Translations under genes and position numbers: made by a program | Assembly: GCA_002633315.1 (NCBI GenBank) | Contig: NWBN01000015.1 | Location: 62,001-126,000, forward strand | Direction of reading: 5' to 3' | Source: Bacteroidales bacterium Phil6 | GTDB taxonomy: Bacteria; Bacteroidota; Bacteroidia; Bacteroidales; F082 | DNA length: 64,000 nucleotides | In this document: positions 31,893 to 40,911 of the stretch, one piece after another | How the letters are laid out: every line of letters begins with the position of its first letter | How positions within the stretch are numbered: the stretch's first letter is position 1 | Notes under the pieces: model-generated | Database searches by the model: none | Seen by the model: the letters and a program-made list of their open reading frames with translations, nothing else | What the model was told of the DNA's origin: nothing

Positions 31893-31904
31893 GTATGATA
31901 CGAT

Positions 31905-32774
31905 TTATAGTAACAGAGTCAACTCTTGCGCCTGTTTGTAATCTCCTGCTCTTGAACATGTTTCTATAAGTGCCCTTAACAGTTTGTTTATTATTTGAAT
32001 GTTATTCATAGGCGAGAAATGCTTGTTCTCCGGTTTTATGCCCAATCCTTTTAGATAATGTAAGATTTCGTTTTTAGTGAAAATAATTCCTTTGTTGAAA
32101 GGATTGATATAGAACAATACGTCTTCTGCTTTTGGCATCTTGATGTTATCTTTGATATAAGCCAAAACGAAATGTTGTGGCAGATCGATGCCATAAATCG
32201 GAATGTTGAGTCGTTGGGCTACGGATATGTATAATATTCCAATGGATAATGGGTTGCCTATGCGTGTTTCAAATAATGTGTTGATATAGTAGAAATCCGG
32301 ATTTTTCAGTGTGGAGATATTACCATTTATGTTGTTTATGTTGTAAATGATGTGATTAATTACTTTGATTTGTTCCAAAGGGGTTATTGTGCGGTTCAAT
32401 TCTTGATCTATTTGTTCAACCATCAGCATCAGTTGAAAAGTCAACATACTCCAATCAGTATGTGGAAAACGGTGTTTACCGAGTAACAGGTAAGGTTCGA
32501 GTATGTTGCTCGCTCCGTTATTTTTCCATTGTTGTATTTTGTTAATGATAATATGATTCTCTATGTTGTAAATTAATGATTCTATCCTTTCTTTTTGGAT
32601 ATAACCGATATTTCTGCCAAGATTTTTTTTTAATAATGGTATTGCGGTAGCACCAAAATACATGATGTTTTTTGCGATTTCGCTGTATAAATTCTCATCA
32701 GGCTCATCGGTGAGTTTTATAAGGTTATTTAATGTATTTATGGCAGTCATGTCAGATATTTTAATGATAAACAC
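31905..32774 (-). CDS. SirB1/transglutaminase-like family protein
   Basis: 289 residues (or 281 from the Met at residue 9). Residues ~95-260 match the Transglut_core2/SirB1 type: TPLEQIKVINHIIYNINNI, RIGNPLSIGILYISVAQRLN, IPIYGIDLPQHFVLAY and DVLFYINPFNKGIIFTKNE. A catalytic Cys is not evident at the expected GNPLS position (Ser instead), as in other SirB1 members, so catalysis is doubtful. The preceding residues form helices. It lies alone between purC and nadD, possibly downstream in the yicC-nadD transcript. Function unknown. Confidence 0.75.
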   Translation of the reverse strand: MFIIKISDMTAINTLNNLIKLTDEPDENLYSEIAKNIMYFGATAIPLLKKNLGRNIGYIQKERIESLIYNIENHIIINKIQQWKNNGASNILEPYLLLGKHRFPHTDWSMLTFQLMLMVEQIDQELNRTITPLEQIKVINHIIYNINNINGNISTLKNPDFYYINTLFETRIGNPLSIGILYISVAQRLNIPIYGIDLPQHFVLAYIKDNIKMPKAEDVLFYINPFNKGIIFTKNEILHYLKGLGIKPENKHFSPMNNIQIINKLLRALIETCSRAGDYKQAQELTLLL

Positions 32775-32841
32775 CTTAAATGACTTTAAGTTTTATAAAT
32801 ACAGGAAATTAAAAAAATATAATATGATTATAAAGTGTTGT

Positions 32842-33441
32842 TTATATGTTTTGTGAAAGGTCTTCGTAAAAGTGCATATCGATGATATATTTGTAAACCA
32901 AAGGGTTCATAAAGTAACGTATGTCTTTTTTCTGTGCTATGGCATTACGTATGAATGAAGAAGATACTTCTATCTCAGGGGCATTTATGACTGTAACGGC
33001 TTTATGATGGACAAGTTTATTGTTTTCATAACCTTTACGTGGATAAACAAGAAGATTATAATTCTCTAAAATCATACGGTAGTTTTTCCATTTATGGAAA
33101 TTTTGAAGGTTGTCCATACCGCAGATGAGACAAAACTCGTTGTTTGGATAACGTTCAGACAGTCTTACTAAAGTATCAATGGTATAAGAAGGTTGTGGCA
33201 TGTAAAACTCTATGTCACAGATTTCAAAACGTTCGTCGCCTTTGGTGGCGAGTTCCACCATATACAGCCTGTGTCGGTCTTCGAGCAGACTTGTCTTATC
33301 CTTAAACGGGTTATGTGGAGATATTACAAACCACAATGAGTCGAGTCCGGCATATTCTACCATATAGTTGGCAAGCATAGTATGCCCGTTATGTATAGGG
33401 TTAAAAGATCCGAAATACAGACCGACTCTGTTTTTTATCAT
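32842..33441 (-). CDS. nadD: Nicotinate-nucleotide adenylyltransferase
   Basis: 199 residues. The nucleotidyltransferase GSFNPIHNGH (residues 11-20) is the T/HxGH-type ATP site; later ISPHNPFK, DTLVRLSERYP, ICGMDNLQNFHKWKN and the KMSKS-like region EVSSSFIRNAI follow. It converts nicotinate mononucleotide to deamido-NAD. Its start overlaps the yicC stop by 4 nt (ATGA-type, 33438-33441), showing translational coupling. Confidence 0.95.
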   Translation of the reverse strand: MIKNRVGLYFGSFNPIHNGHTMLANYMVEYAGLDSLWFVISPHNPFKDKTSLLEDRHRLYMVELATKGDERFEICDIEFYMPQPSYTIDTLVRLSERYPNNEFCLICGMDNLQNFHKWKNYRMILENYNLLVYPRKGYENNKLVHHKAVTVINAPEIEVSSSFIRNAIAQKKDIRYFMNPLVYKYIIDMHFYEDLSQNI

Positions 33442-34310
33442 AAGATATTGAATAATTGTTCCTTTATTTTTTCAAGTTCATCTTTCATCATAACAACGAG
33501 GCGTTGGATTTCGGCATCGTTTGCTTTTGAACCCAAGGTGTTTATTTCGCGTCCGATTTCCTGACTGATGAAACCGAGTTTCTTACCTGCAGAGTCTTCA
33601 TCTATTGACTCAATGAAATAGTCGCAATGTTTTTTCAGTCTTACTTTTTCTTCAGTGATATCTAATTTCTCCAAATAATAAATCAATTCCTGTTCAAAAC
33701 GGTTTTTATCATATTGATTGTCATCGATTATGTCGGAAATATTTTTTGTAAGTTTTTGTCTTATGTTTTCATGACGTTTGGCTTCAAAAGGTATTACCTG
33801 ATCTAAATACTCAAGTATCAAATGTATTCTGTTGATAAGGTCCTTTTTCAATATATCACCTTCATTAATTCTAAATGTATCGACCTGTTTTAAGGATTCG
33901 GACAGTGCAGATTTTATATTATTTTCAAACTCCTCATCATATTGTTGTTCCGGAGTGGCGAATATACCGGGCATTCTGAATATGAGCATGGCAAGGTCAG
34001 AGGTGGGAGGGATGTTGAACTCCTCGGATATTTCTTTTATTTGTTTCAGATATGAGGAGATGACATCTTTGTGAATATTTACATTTTGTTCACTTTCAGC
34101 ATTGGTGACGGTAATTACGGCGTCAATTTTGCCTCTCTGAAGCGCAGCAGCCATTATGTTTCTATAGTCGAACTCATAGATTTTAAGTTCGGAAGGAAGT
34201 TTAATGCTGAGATCTAACTGTTTGCTGTTCAAGGTTTTTATTTCAACAGTTATTGTCTTTCCATGGCAAATTCTTTCAGCTTTGCCATATCCTGTCATCG
34301 ATTTAATCAT
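33438..34310 (-). CDS. yicC: YicC-family endoribonuclease
   Basis: 290 residues from the ATG at 34310 (MIKSMTGYGKAE, the hallmark YicC start); the open frame continues upstream but passes through the promoter. Further family features are VEIKTLNSKQLDLSIKLP, the C-terminal DUF1732 part with KKLGFISQEIGREINTLGSK and the final helix. YicC proteins are RNases involved in mRNA and sRNA turnover. In many Bacteroidota gmk sits between yicC and nadD, but here the two genes overlap directly. Confidence 0.93.
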   Translation of the reverse strand: MIKSMTGYGKAERICHGKTITVEIKTLNSKQLDLSIKLPSELKIYEFDYRNIMAAALQRGKIDAVITVTNAESEQNVNIHKDVISSYLKQIKEISEEFNIPPTSDLAMLIFRMPGIFATPEQQYDEEFENNIKSALSESLKQVDTFRINEGDILKKDLINRIHLILEYLDQVIPFEAKRHENIRQKLTKNISDIIDDNQYDKNRFEQELIYYLEKLDITEEKVRLKKHCDYFIESIDEDSAGKKLGFISQEIGREINTLGSKANDAEIQRLVVMMKDELEKIKEQLFNIL

Positions 34311-34327
34311 CTTAATCTTATTTGTTG

Positions 34328-34335
34328 CAAAAATA
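34328..34335 (-). promoter_or_regulatory. -7 box of yicC-nadD
   Basis: TATTTTTG on the minus strand (CAAAAATA at 34328-34335), 18 bp before the yicC ATG. Confidence 0.55.
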
Positions 34336-34446
34336 AAACATACTTGTAAAAATAGCAATAAGATGCTGTTTAAATTTTGGTATTAATGTGTATAAATATC
34401 AAATTTAAACTGTAAAATTTTTTATTGATGGTTTAGAAAATTAGAT

Positions 34447-34454
34447 TATCTTTG
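34447..34454 (+). promoter_or_regulatory. -7 box of rocD
   Basis: TATCTTTG at 34447-34454 with a ~35-nt leader to the ATG at 34495. Confidence 0.55.
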
Positions 34455-34494
34455 TAACTTGTTAATGTAAAAAAATATTATAAAAATAATAACT

Positions 34495-35721
34495 ATGTCA
34501 GAAAAAATGACTTCTCAAAAAGCAATGGAGTTGGAAGCCCGTTATGGAGCTCACAACTATCACCCACTACCCGTGGTATTGGCTAAAGGCAAGGGTGCTA
34601 AAGTGTGGGATGTGGAAGGTGTTGAATATTATGATTTCTTGTCAGCATATTCTGCTGTAAATCAAGGACATTGTCATCCAAAGATTATTGAAGCCCTGTG
34701 TGAGCAGGCTCATACTCTTACTTTGAGTTCTCGTGCATTTTATAATGATTGTCTCGGACCATGGGAGAAATATGTTACCGAGTATTTTGGATACGACAAG
34801 GTGTTGCCAATGAATACCGGTGCGGAAGCCGATGAGACAGCATTGAAGCTCGCACGTCGTTGGGGTACAGTTTGCAAAGGCATTCCGAATGACGAAGTGA
34901 CAATAGTTTGCTGTGAAGGTAATTTCCATGGACGTACCATTACCATCATAACCATGTCGAATGACCCGGATTCTTATGCTAATTATGGTCCTCTTACTCC
35001 GGGATTTATTCGCATTCCATACAATGATGCTGATGCTTTGGAGGCAGTCTTGGCAGAACATCATGAAAAAATCGCTGCATTTCTCGTAGAACCAATTCAG
35101 GGTGAAGCCGGAGTTTATGTTCCTGATGATGGTTATCTTAAGAAATGTTATGACATCTGTCATAAATATAATGTATTATTCATGGCTGACGAGGTACAAA
35201 GCGGTATAGCTCGTACCGGCAAGATGCTTGCTTGTGATCATGAAGGTGTTCGTCCTGATATATTAATCCTTGGCAAGGCACTCGGAGGTGGAGTAGTGCC
35301 AGTGTCTGCTGTTTTGGCTGATGATTATATTATGTTGAATATCAAACCTGGAGAACATGGTTCTACTTTCGGGGGCAACCCAATAGCTGCCAAAGTAAGT
35401 ACTGCTGCATTGCAGGTCATTAAAGATGAACATCTTATGGAAAAAGCTGAATATCTCGGTAAAATATTCCGTGATGAGATCTCTAAAATCGACTCTCCAA
35501 TGATAGAAAAAGTCAGAGGTAAAGGCTTGCTTAATGCAGTCATTATTCGTCCTAAAGATGGTAAAGAGGCTTGGGACGTTTGTATGAAGATGAAAGAAAA
35601 TGGCGTCCTCGCCAAACCTACTCATCAGCATATTATCCGTTTCGCACCTCCGCTCGTGATAACGGAAGAAGAATTGCGTGACGCTATTGAGAGAATTAAA
35701 AAATCCATATTGTCATTCTAA
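34495..35721 (+). CDS. rocD: Ornithine aminotransferase (ornithine-oxo-acid transaminase)
   Basis: 408 residues, class III PLP aminotransferase. The order of motifs fits ornithine aminotransferase: ARYGAHNYHPLPVVLAKGKG, NTGAEADETALKLARRWG, FHGRTITIITMSNDPDSYAN, EPIQGEAGVYVPDDGYLKK, DEVQSGIARTGKMLACDHEG and the PLP lysine in ILGKALGGGVVPVSA. It interconverts ornithine plus 2-oxoglutarate with glutamate semialdehyde, linking arginine and proline metabolism. It is monocistronic, with its own promoter and terminator. Confidence 0.95.
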   Translation: MSEKMTSQKAMELEARYGAHNYHPLPVVLAKGKGAKVWDVEGVEYYDFLSAYSAVNQGHCHPKIIEALCEQAHTLTLSSRAFYNDCLGPWEKYVTEYFGYDKVLPMNTGAEADETALKLARRWGTVCKGIPNDEVTIVCCEGNFHGRTITIITMSNDPDSYANYGPLTPGFIRIPYNDADALEAVLAEHHEKIAAFLVEPIQGEAGVYVPDDGYLKKCYDICHKYNVLFMADEVQSGIARTGKMLACDHEGVRPDILILGKALGGGVVPVSAVLADDYIMLNIKPGEHGSTFGGNPIAAKVSTAALQVIKDEHLMEKAEYLGKIFRDEISKIDSPMIEKVRGKGLLNAVIIRPKDGKEAWDVCMKMKENGVLAKPTHQHIIRFAPPLVITEEELRDAIERIKKSILSF

Positions 35722-35739
35722 TCGGGAGTTTATGATGTT

Positions 35740-35778
35740 AAAGGCGTGCCATAAAAAGTGACACGCCTTTGATTTTTT
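35740..35778 (+). terminator. Terminator of rocD
   Basis: AAAGGCGTG (35740-35748) pairs with CACGCCTTT (35762-35770), followed by GATTTTTT. Confidence 0.8.
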
Positions 35779-35851
35779 GATAATATGTTAAACATAAAAA
35801 TTGTACATGTATATGCAATAATTGTTGTCTGACGATTATTTTGATTATTTT

Positions 35852-36229
35852 TTAATCATCGATGACAATATCTTTCCCAAATGGTGTCAAAGCTAATCCT
35901 GCAAGTTTGAAATGTTGTCTTCCGAAAGGTATTCCTATGATTGTTATAAATAACACACACCCTAGAAACAAATGTGTCAGTGCAATCCAGATGCCCCCAC
36001 AAAAGAACCAAATGATGTTCATTAAAGTTTGAAGGCATCCTGTTGACATGTCCATGTTTATTGCAGTACGTCCAAATGGCCAAATGGCAAGAGACCCCAT
36101 TTTAAGTGTCTGTATGCCGAATGGAATGCCTATTATTGTTATCATCAATATTAAACTTGAGAAAAAATATTCCAAAGCGATGGCAAAACCGCCAAGAATC
36201 AACCATAAAATATTCAATATAAATTTCAT
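35852..36229 (-). CDS. YccF-domain inner membrane protein
   Basis: 125 residues from the ATG at 36229 (MKFILNILWLILGGFAIALE). Two copies of the YccF (DUF307) repeat are visible: each has a TM pair with IGIPFG followed by an LxLxPFG-type segment (ITIIGIPFGIQTLKMGSLAI and TIIGIPFGRQHFKLAGLALT). YccF proteins are small inner membrane proteins of unknown function. It is transcribed divergently from the HsdR_N gene out of a short region holding two back-to-back promoters. Confidence 0.9.
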   Translation of the reverse strand: MKFILNILWLILGGFAIALEYFFSSLILMITIIGIPFGIQTLKMGSLAIWPFGRTAINMDMSTGCLQTLMNIIWFFCGGIWIALTHLFLGCVLFITIIGIPFGRQHFKLAGLALTPFGKDIVIDD

Positions 36230-36248
36230 AAGGATTATGTTATTTCTG

Positions 36249-36256
36249 CAAATATA
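36249..36256 (-). promoter_or_regulatory. -7 box of yccF-like gene
   Basis: TATATTTG on the minus strand (CAAATATA at 36249-36256), 20 bp from the ATG. Confidence 0.55.
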
Positions 36257-36308
36257 CAAAAAACAATTGACAAAAGAAGTTTTTTTAATAATTTACAAAA
36301 AAAATCAA

Positions 36309-36316
36309 TATCTTTG
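36309..36316 (+). promoter_or_regulatory. -7 box of HsdR_N gene
   Basis: TATCTTTG at 36309-36316, within a short palindrome TATCT-TTGC-AGATA. The leader to the ATG at 36384 is about 60 nt. Confidence 0.55.
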
Positions 36317-36383
36317 CAGATAATGAAGTGGTTGACTATACGGTTTCGCTGTTGTATTAGCTTGTATTTGGTAAATTTTTGTC

Positions 36384-36800
36384 ATGGAATGGTTTAAGGT
36401 GAAAAATGAAGATGGTAAAATAAGGATTTTTGATCCGGTAAGAAAGATTTATTGTACTTTGACTCCGGAAGAAAAAGTCCGACAAACAGTCTTGCATCAT
36501 CTTATAGAAGACAGAAAATATCCTTCAGGGCTGGTAGCTGTTGAGTATTCCATAAAAGTTAACGGATTGAATAAACGGTGTGATATTGTGGTTTTCAATC
36601 GTTGTGGTGAACCTTTTATGATAGTGGAATGTAAAGCGGAATCAGTAGCCATAGATGAAAAAGTGTTACATCAGATTATACGTTATTATTCCGGGTTGAG
36701 ATGTGAATATTTTCTGTTGACGAATCTTAAGACCACTTTATGTGTAAAAATTGATGACGGGAGACTTGTGCCTCAAGATGATATTCCGGAATATTTATAG
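36384..36800 (+). CDS. Stand-alone HsdR_N-type nuclease-fold protein
   Basis: 138 residues. The sequence matches the N-terminal domain of type I restriction R subunits: TPEEKVRQTVLHHLIEDRKYP, KRCDIVVFNRCGEPFMIVEC and KAESVAIDEKVLHQIIRYY. The D..(E)xK pattern (CDIVVF then VECKAE) preserves a PD-(D/E)xK nuclease site. There is no helicase domain and no hsdM or hsdS nearby, so it is not a restriction system. Such single-domain proteins are widespread in Bacteroidota with unknown role; a housekeeping DNA function is plausible. Confidence 0.85.
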   Translation: MEWFKVKNEDGKIRIFDPVRKIYCTLTPEEKVRQTVLHHLIEDRKYPSGLVAVEYSIKVNGLNKRCDIVVFNRCGEPFMIVECKAESVAIDEKVLHQIIRYYSGLRCEYFLLTNLKTTLCVKIDDGRLVPQDDIPEYL

Positions 36801-37010
36801 GGTATGAAATATCGGGTTCAAGTGTTGGAATTTAGAGGCTATGTAAGGGAATTATTGACCAAATATTTGACTCTGAACTTGTATGGAAATTCTGTTATTA
36901 TACATTTTTAAAAGTCAAGAAATCTATTTCTTTAGAATCGCAAACTTTAATTGGATGCCAATGATTGAAAACAAAAATTTCACAAAGCACTTGCATATAT
37001 GTAAAATCCA

Positions 37011-37592
37011 TTACGTTTCGCTTGTGTTTTTGTACAATTTCTTCATTATGATTTTAACAAGTAATGTAACACACCAGCCAATAAGCAATCCTGTCAATGC
37101 TCCTGCGATTACATCTCCGGGGTAATGCACACCCATGTATATCCTGCTGTAAGCTATTATGGCAGCCCATGGAAACATTATCCATGCAATATTTTTGTAA
37201 TATGGTTTGAAGAAGGAAGTGATGAAGACTGCAAATGCAAAGACATTACACGCATGTGACGAGATGAATCCGTAGGCACCTCCGCAATGTCCGTTGGGAA
37301 GATATACAAGGTCTTTTATGCTTTCCTCATGACAGGGACGTGGTCGCTGAAAAATCGGCTTGAATACATGAGCAGAGATCTGGTCGGAACAAATAACAAG
37401 TAAAATGACGCCGGCAATGACAATAAGACCTTTCCATCTGTATTTATAAAACACCAGGAACAAAAGAACCGCATAAAACGGAATCCACGAGGCAGTGCCG
37501 GAAATAAAAATCATTATTGGGTCTAACCAATTGACATGCAGACCATTGAGGAACAGGAACAACTCTTTGTCTAAATTTATGATATGTTCCAT
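37011..37592 (-). CDS. PAP2-family membrane phosphatase
   Basis: 193 residues with about six hydrophobic segments and the three PAP2 motifs: KPIFQRPRPC (~89-98), GFISSHACNVFA (~117-128) and SRIYMGVHYPGDVIAG (~156-171) with the catalytic His residues. Family members dephosphorylate lipid phosphates such as undecaprenyl pyrophosphate, lipid A or phosphatidylglycerol phosphate. It starts 4 bp after the obg stop on the same strand, so it is the last gene of the ricT-gldH-PBP1A-obg-PAP2 cluster. The substrate is not decidable. Confidence 0.92.
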   Translation of the reverse strand: MEHIINLDKELFLFLNGLHVNWLDPIMIFISGTASWIPFYAVLLFLVFYKYRWKGLIVIAGVILLVICSDQISAHVFKPIFQRPRPCHEESIKDLVYLPNGHCGGAYGFISSHACNVFAFAVFITSFFKPYYKNIAWIMFPWAAIIAYSRIYMGVHYPGDVIAGALTGLLIGWCVTLLVKIIMKKLYKNTSET

Positions 37593-37595
37593 AAT

Positions 37596-38603
37596 TTATA
37601 ATTCATTGTCATCGTCGGTGATACAAAGCCAAATAAGATCTTTCAATTCTTTAATGCCTTGATTGGTAGCTGAACTGATAAAGACATGCGGCACTTTTTT
37701 CGGAAGATGACGTCGTATGTTTTTCATTGTATCTTCATCAATCAGGTCACATTTGCTTACGGCAAGTATTCTTTTTTTGTCGAGCAGGTCGGGATTGTAT
37801 TTTTTCAGTTCGTTAAGTAGGATATCGTAAGATTCTTTAACGTTGGGACTGTCGGCAGATATTAGGAACAATAGTATGGAGTTGCGTTCTATATGGCGTA
37901 AGAATCTTATTCCCAATCCTTTGCCTTCGGCTGCGCCTTCTATTATTCCGGGAATGTCAGCCATGATGAAAGATTTGAAGTCATAATAAGGCACTATTCC
38001 GAGGTTAGGTGTCAGTGTGGTGAAAGGATAGTCGGCTATTTCAGGTTTGGCGGCTGACACTGTAGAAAGCAGGGTAGATTTTCCTGCGTTTGGGAATCCC
38101 ACTAAACCAACATCGGCAAGTAGTTTCAATTCTATGACTATCCACCGTTCTTCCGACGGTTCTCCCGGTTGTGAGAATTTGGGTGCCTGCATGGTAGAAG
38201 TCTTGAAAAAGGTGTTACCTTTGCCACCACGGCCGCCTCTCATCAATACTATTTCCTGTCCGTCTTCTGTCACTTCGCCGAGAGGCTCGTGAGTGTCAGC
38301 GTCGTATGCTGTTGAACCTAACGGCACATCTATATAAATGTTTTTCCCGCTTGCGCCAGTTCTTTGGTTAGCGCCTCCGGATTCTCCGTCCTCAGCAAAA
38401 AGATGTTTGGTATAGCGAAGATGCAACAATGTCCACATCTGGGCGTTGCCGCGCATCACGACATCGCCGCCTTTGCCACCGTCACCTCCGTCGGGACCGC
38501 CTTTGGGTACATATTTGGCGCGGTTGAAATGCATGGACCCATTGCCGCCTTTCCCGGAACGACAAAATATCTTAACGTAATCGACAAAATTTGAGCCTGA
38601 CAT
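37596..38603 (-). CDS. obg: Obg-family GTPase (CgtA/ObgE)
   Basis: 335 residues. The Gly-rich Obg fold (NFVDYVKIFCRSGKGGNGSM, GGPDGGDGGKGGDVV, GGRGGKGNTFF) is followed by the G domain: G1 GFPNAGKST, switch FTTLTPNLG, G3 DIPGIIEGAAEGKGLG, G4 SKCD and G5 SSATNQG. Obg GTPases act in 50S ribosome assembly and stress control. It lacks the C-terminal OCT domain. It lies 15 bp after the PBP1A gene on the same strand. Confidence 0.97.
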   Translation of the reverse strand: MSGSNFVDYVKIFCRSGKGGNGSMHFNRAKYVPKGGPDGGDGGKGGDVVMRGNAQMWTLLHLRYTKHLFAEDGESGGANQRTGASGKNIYIDVPLGSTAYDADTHEPLGEVTEDGQEIVLMRGGRGGKGNTFFKTSTMQAPKFSQPGEPSEERWIVIELKLLADVGLVGFPNAGKSTLLSTVSAAKPEIADYPFTTLTPNLGIVPYYDFKSFIMADIPGIIEGAAEGKGLGIRFLRHIERNSILLFLISADSPNVKESYDILLNELKKYNPDLLDKKRILAVSKCDLIDEDTMKNIRRHLPKKVPHVFISSATNQGIKELKDLIWLCITDDDNEL

Positions 38604-38618
38604 AAATAATCTTTGATA

Positions 38619-40910
38619 TTAAAACTCTTCTTCTATTAAGTATTCGTTGCCGGGTTCATCCGGACTGTTGTTTGTAGTGCCGTTCTGCTGTTCATAAAGA
38701 TCACAGTCGAAATCCAATGACACATCGGACAATGGTTTTGGGAAGTCTCCTTTGCTTACATGCAGTTGAGGGTCGGCATAAATCTTTTGCATATACAATG
38801 CCCAGATAGGCAGAGCCATATTGGCGCCCTGCCCGAGCTGTAAGGTTCTGAAATGCACTGAACGGTCTTCGGCACCGGTCCATACACCTGTCGTAAGGTC
38901 GGGAGTGATGCCCATGAACCAACCATCGCTATGATTTTGGGTAGTGCCGGTCTTGCCGGCTATTGGATTCATCAAATTATATTTGTATCTCAGACGTACG
39001 CCTGTGCCGCTTTGTACCACACCTTTCATCAGCTCTATCATCTTATATGCGGTTATCTCGTCTAAAGCCTCCGATTGTTCGGCAGAAAAAGTTTCTATGA
39101 TATTACCGTTTTTATCTTCAATTTTGGTAACGAATAATGGTTTGACGTAAACGCCCTGATTGGCAAAAGTGTTCATGGCACCTACCATTTCATAAAGAGA
39201 CAGGTCGCATACTCCAAGACATATTGAAGGCACTGCGGGTATGGGAGATGTCACGCCCATACGACGAGCCATCTGTATAATAGCTTCAGGACCAAAACGT
39301 TTCATCAGATATGTGGAGATTCTGTTGTTGGATTGTGCCAATGCCCATTTCAGTGTCACTTCTTCGCCGAACTTGCTTTTCCCCGAGTCCTTGGGTTCCC
39401 AGAAAGTACCGTCGGGCAGTTCAATGCTGTAGCTGATATTGGGCACTTTGGTACATGGTGTATATTCACCTTCCTGCATGGCGAGCGAATAAAGGAATGG
39501 CTTAAAAGTAGAACCTACTTGACGACGTGCCTGTGTCACATGGTCATATTGGAAAAATCTATGGTCGTTGCCTCCAACATAAGCTTTGACATGTCCGGTA
39601 TGTGTTTCTATGGACATTAAGGAAGCCTGAAGGAAAAATTTGTAATAAAGGATGGAATCTAAAGGAGACATCACGGTATCTATAGGACCGTCCCATGAGA
39701 ATACTTCCATGCTTACGGGTTTTTTGAAGTTTTCCATTATGGAGTCGAAACTCATTCCTGCATTATTCAGCACACGGTAGCGTTCTGAACGTTTTATCGA
39801 CAACTCCATAACATGGTTTATTTCAGTTGTATCAGTTAGGTCGAAAGGAGCATTCGGAATACCTTTCCAGTGTTCGTAAAAAGCGGGTTGGAGGTAAAGT
39901 GCCAGATGTTCTCTTATGGCGTCTTCGGCATATTGCTGCATCCTTGAGTCTATTGTTGTATATACACGAAGACCGTCTTTATAGATGTTGTATTTCTCTC
40001 CGTTGGCTTTAGTGTGTGTGTTTGCCCAATCGGTTAGGAAGTTTCTTAAAAATTCACGGAAATAGGTGGCTTGTCCCGTGTTGTGGTCAGACATGCCGTA
40101 TTTAGACATGTCTATGGGAATCAAAGATATAGAATCACATTCTTGTTGTGTTATGAAATTGTATGTAGCCATTTGTTGCAACACGAGGTTACGGCGACGA
40201 AGAGCGCGGTCGGGATTTCTTACCGGGCTGAGACGTGAAGGTCCGTTGACAACACCTGCCATTAGTGCTGCCTCCTGTATGTTGAGTTCAGCAGGAGTCT
40301 TTTTGAAAAAAGTCTCGGCAGCCTTTTTGATGCCGTATGAGTTATGTCCGAAAAAAACAGTATTAAGATACATGGAAATAATCTCATTCTTGGAATAGTT
40401 ATATTCCAATTTTGTGGCAGTCACCCATTCCTGTAACTTACGAATGACTAATTGTACGGTGTTGAGATTTTCTCCACGTGGAAAAAGATTTTTTGCAAGT
40501 TGTTGAGTGAGGGTGCTGCCTCCACCTCTTTCAGTACCTGTCAGCAATCCTATTGCCACTCGAAACAGAGCCTTTTGGTCAATACCGGAATGTTCATAGA
40601 AACGATAGTCTTCTATTGCGATGAGTGCATTTATAAGATATGGTGACAACTCCTCATAACTTACATTAGTACGATTTTCAATGTAATAATTTCCAAGTAA
40701 TTGCCCGTCAGCAGAAATGATTTCAGTAGCCAAATTGGTATTCGGGTTTTCCAAATCTTCAAAAGTTGGCATCTTGCCAAACCATTCATGCACTATTCCG
40801 TAAAAAAGCAAAAATACCGATATAACAAAAACGAAAAATAAAGACCAAAGTACTATTACAAATGGCTTTATCCCGGATTTTTTCTTTTCTTCTTTATTTT
40901 TTTTAGCCAT
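38619..40910 (-). CDS. Class A penicillin-binding protein (PBP1A type)
   Basis: 763 residues. An N-terminal TM (~16-38) precedes the GT51 glycosyltransferase domain (AIEDYRFYEHSGID with catalytic Glu, GGSTLTQQLAKNLF, RKLQEWVTATKLE). The transpeptidase follows, with STFKPFLYS (SxxK serine), SNN and KTGTTQN. It polymerises and cross-links peptidoglycan in the periplasm. The start is 1 bp after the gldH stop, pointing to coupled expression. Confidence 0.95.
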   Translation of the reverse strand: MAKKNKEEKKKSGIKPFVIVLWSLFFVFVISVFLLFYGIVHEWFGKMPTFEDLENPNTNLATEIISADGQLLGNYYIENRTNVSYEELSPYLINALIAIEDYRFYEHSGIDQKALFRVAIGLLTGTERGGGSTLTQQLAKNLFPRGENLNTVQLVIRKLQEWVTATKLEYNYSKNEIISMYLNTVFFGHNSYGIKKAAETFFKKTPAELNIQEAALMAGVVNGPSRLSPVRNPDRALRRRNLVLQQMATYNFITQQECDSISLIPIDMSKYGMSDHNTGQATYFREFLRNFLTDWANTHTKANGEKYNIYKDGLRVYTTIDSRMQQYAEDAIREHLALYLQPAFYEHWKGIPNAPFDLTDTTEINHVMELSIKRSERYRVLNNAGMSFDSIMENFKKPVSMEVFSWDGPIDTVMSPLDSILYYKFFLQASLMSIETHTGHVKAYVGGNDHRFFQYDHVTQARRQVGSTFKPFLYSLAMQEGEYTPCTKVPNISYSIELPDGTFWEPKDSGKSKFGEEVTLKWALAQSNNRISTYLMKRFGPEAIIQMARRMGVTSPIPAVPSICLGVCDLSLYEMVGAMNTFANQGVYVKPLFVTKIEDKNGNIIETFSAEQSEALDEITAYKMIELMKGVVQSGTGVRLRYKYNLMNPIAGKTGTTQNHSDGWFMGITPDLTTGVWTGAEDRSVHFRTLQLGQGANMALPIWALYMQKIYADPQLHVSKGDFPKPLSDVSLDFDCDLYEQQNGTTNNSPDEPGNEYLIEEEF

Positions 40911-40911
40911 A

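Noticed and set aside
34311-34358. Upstream extension of yicC
   Set aside because: It contains the -7 box, and MIKSMTGYG is the family start.
36384-36800. Type I restriction system
   Set aside because: Only the HsdR N-terminal domain is present; no hsdM, hsdS or helicase domain in the window.
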